Part shown: positions 63,095-64,000 of the stretch, one piece after another
Layout: the number at the start of each line of letters is the position of its first letter
How positions within the stretch are numbered: the first letter of the stretch is position 1
From: Saprospiraceae bacterium
Lineage (GTDB): Bacteria; Bacteroidota; Bacteroidia; Chitinophagales; Saprospiraceae
Direction of reading: 5' to 3'
Assembly (NCBI GenBank): GCA_016716185.1
Contig: JADJWV010000002.1
Coordinates: 2,772,501 to 2,836,500, forward strand
Length of the DNA stretch: 64,000 bases
Program-made: the position numbers and the translations under genes
The notes under the pieces: model-generated
What the model was told of the DNA's origin: nothing
Database searches by the model: none
What the model saw: only the letters and a program-made list of their open reading frames with translations

Positions 63095-63967
63095 CTAGGT
63101 ATTGGTAACTTCAAAACTATTTTTCTTAAACGCGATGAACATGCCTAATAACGACACCCCTGTAGAAATGATATAAAATACAAAACCAACGGCAATGGCC
63201 TCTTCAACGATACCGCCCACCATCGGAGCACCATACATAAAGCAAATTTCGCGGGCGCCTGCTCCCCCTATGGTTATCGGAATCATAGCCGCCAGGGAAG
63301 AACCCAAAAACAGCAACAGGTATGCACCCAAATGCTCTTGTTGTTGCAATGCATAAATGATTCCGAATGCTGAAAATATTTGCGCGAGTTGAACGAGCAA
63401 TGAATAAAAAGCCAAACGAAATCGTATCGACAGGTACAATGGATCGATGAACCTGAGAAATATCCAACTACAAAGAAGGGATAACATCAATGCAAATAGT
63501 AGCCAATAAAAGTAAATTTTAAATGCACTCAACAGCAACATCAATAACAAAGCCCACTGCACCAAAGCAATCAGACCCGAAATGCGATCTGCCAATACCA
63601 ATTTTATCAATTGTCCAATGGATAAAGGATATCTATCCTTTAACACTTTCATTTTATAGGCATCGCCGCTGATGCCTCCCGGTAGTAATAAATTGTAATA
63701 CATGCTCTTCCAATACAAAAGCAGGTTTTCTTTCCATTCAAATGGAGGGCTATGCAAATTCACCAGGGACCTGAAACGCTCGGCAGAAACCCATTTTGAA
63801 AAAGCAAAACAACAGATTGCAAAAAGGAGCCAGATGGGATCGGCTTTGCTCAAAACAGAAAAAAAATCCCCCCAATTTATTTTTTGTGCGATGATCAAAA
63901 TGATCGCCATGGAGATCAACAATTTGAGCGTCCATTTTAACCAACCCGGAAAGGTGTAAGTAATCAT
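63095..63967 (-). CDS. UPF0104/lysylphosphatidylglycerol-synthase-TM-like flippase-family membrane protein
   Basis: 290 residues with about eight membrane helices. The family motifs are 'RFRSLVNL', 'YYNLLLPGGISGDAYKMKVLKDR', 'ADRISGLIALVQW' and 'PITIGGAGAREICFMYG'. Members relate to the transmembrane half of MprF and are thought to move lipids across the membrane. The lipid substrate is unknown. The start ATG overlaps the end of an upstream open frame by 4 bp (ATGA), suggesting it belongs to an operon extending beyond the right edge. Confidence 0.9.
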   Translation of the reverse strand: MITYTFPGWLKWTLKLLISMAIILIIAQKINWGDFFSVLSKADPIWLLFAICCFAFSKWVSAERFRSLVNLHSPPFEWKENLLLYWKSMYYNLLLPGGISGDAYKMKVLKDRYPLSIGQLIKLVLADRISGLIALVQWALLLMLLLSAFKIYFYWLLFALMLSLLCSWIFLRFIDPLYLSIRFRLAFYSLLVQLAQIFSAFGIIYALQQQEHLGAYLLLFLGSSLAAMIPITIGGAGAREICFMYGAPMVGGIVEEAIAVGFVFYIISTGVSLLGMFIAFKKNSFEVTNT

Positions 63968-64000
63968 TTCAGCTTAAAGGGTTTCTTCACGGAGGCTGTG
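63964..64000 (-). CDS. Possible 3' end of an upstream gene, cut by the window edge
   Basis: One frame on the minus strand reads TASVKKPFKLK and ends at a TGA overlapping the ATG of the UPF0104 gene, the usual geometry of coupled genes. An alternative frame reads HSLREETL and stops 6 nt before that ATG. Only about 11 codons are visible, so identity cannot be given. Confidence 0.3.
   Translation of the reverse strand, partial: TASVKKPFKLK

Noticed and set aside
1..64000. tRNA, rRNA, origin or attachment sites
   Set aside because: No T-loop, rRNA core sequence, DnaA-box cluster or att-like repeat was recognised by reading; a covariance scan could still find a small RNA.

Overview
The window looks like chromosomal DNA from a member of the phylum Bacteroidota, most likely a Saprospiraceae/Chitinophagales-type bacterium. 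It is AT-rich. It carries many secreted proteins with type IX secretion (T9SS) C-terminal sorting domains, including a gliding-motility-type one. It also has a CHAT protein with kinesin-light-chain TPRs, a LytS/LytTR two-component pair with an N-terminal beta-propeller sensor, and several starts preceded by the Bacteroidota -7 promoter element TAnnTTTG. No tRNA, rRNA or CRISPR array was seen.

Layout. Positions 1-4.5 kb hold two secreted T9SS proteins on the minus strand; the first runs off the left edge. Positions 4.7-5.35 kb hold a decayed IS66 remnant. Positions 5.6-8.8 kb encode a large exported TPR-CHAT protease-like protein followed by a CA microsatellite. Positions 9.1-12.1 kb encode a two-gene unit: a mini T9SS protein and an S74 intramolecular-chaperone surface protein. 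Positions 12.4-16.2 kb encode a propeller sensor kinase and its LytTR regulator with overlapping ends. Positions 16.3-19.4 kb hold a truncated paralogue, a PemK/MazF-type toxin-antitoxin pair with operator-like palindromes, and a full-length T9SS protein. Positions 19.5-33.2 kb are a run of very large secreted T9SS proteins (BNR/LamG/PKD, HYR-like with an internal duplication, beta-helix, and a frameshifted one) plus a small lipoprotein. Positions 33.3-37.7 kb contain a DUF3667 membrane protein, a VKAI-repeat secreted protein split at an A AAA AAG slippery heptamer, and a TonB-dependent receptor broken by two indels.

From 38 kb onward the content is mostly housekeeping and metabolism: vanadium-type haloperoxidase lipoprotein, SMR efflux protein, fatty-acid-hydroxylase-superfamily membrane protein, prfC, a YfiT/DinB protein, an OmpA-like protein, RNase Y, pheT, an Omp28-type secreted protein, an AAA/DUF4143 ATPase, a NuoG-like formate dehydrogenase alpha subunit, a four-helix-bundle protein, a FadN-type beta-oxidation fusion, a second toxin-antitoxin pair (RelE/ParE type), a cupin, an AlkD-like HEAT-repeat protein and a UPF0104 flippase-like membrane protein.

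The most unusual signals are non-genic or translational. They include octamer tandem arrays (GCTTTTAG x39, GCTTGTAG x12) and related heptamer arrays placed at gene 3' ends, a 133-bp MITE-like palindrome abutting a stop codon, a candidate programmed -1 frameshift, and a G8 tract in a signal-peptide region. There is also a cluster of single-base frameshifts at 31.7-37.5 kb, and several promoters that leave almost no 5' leader.
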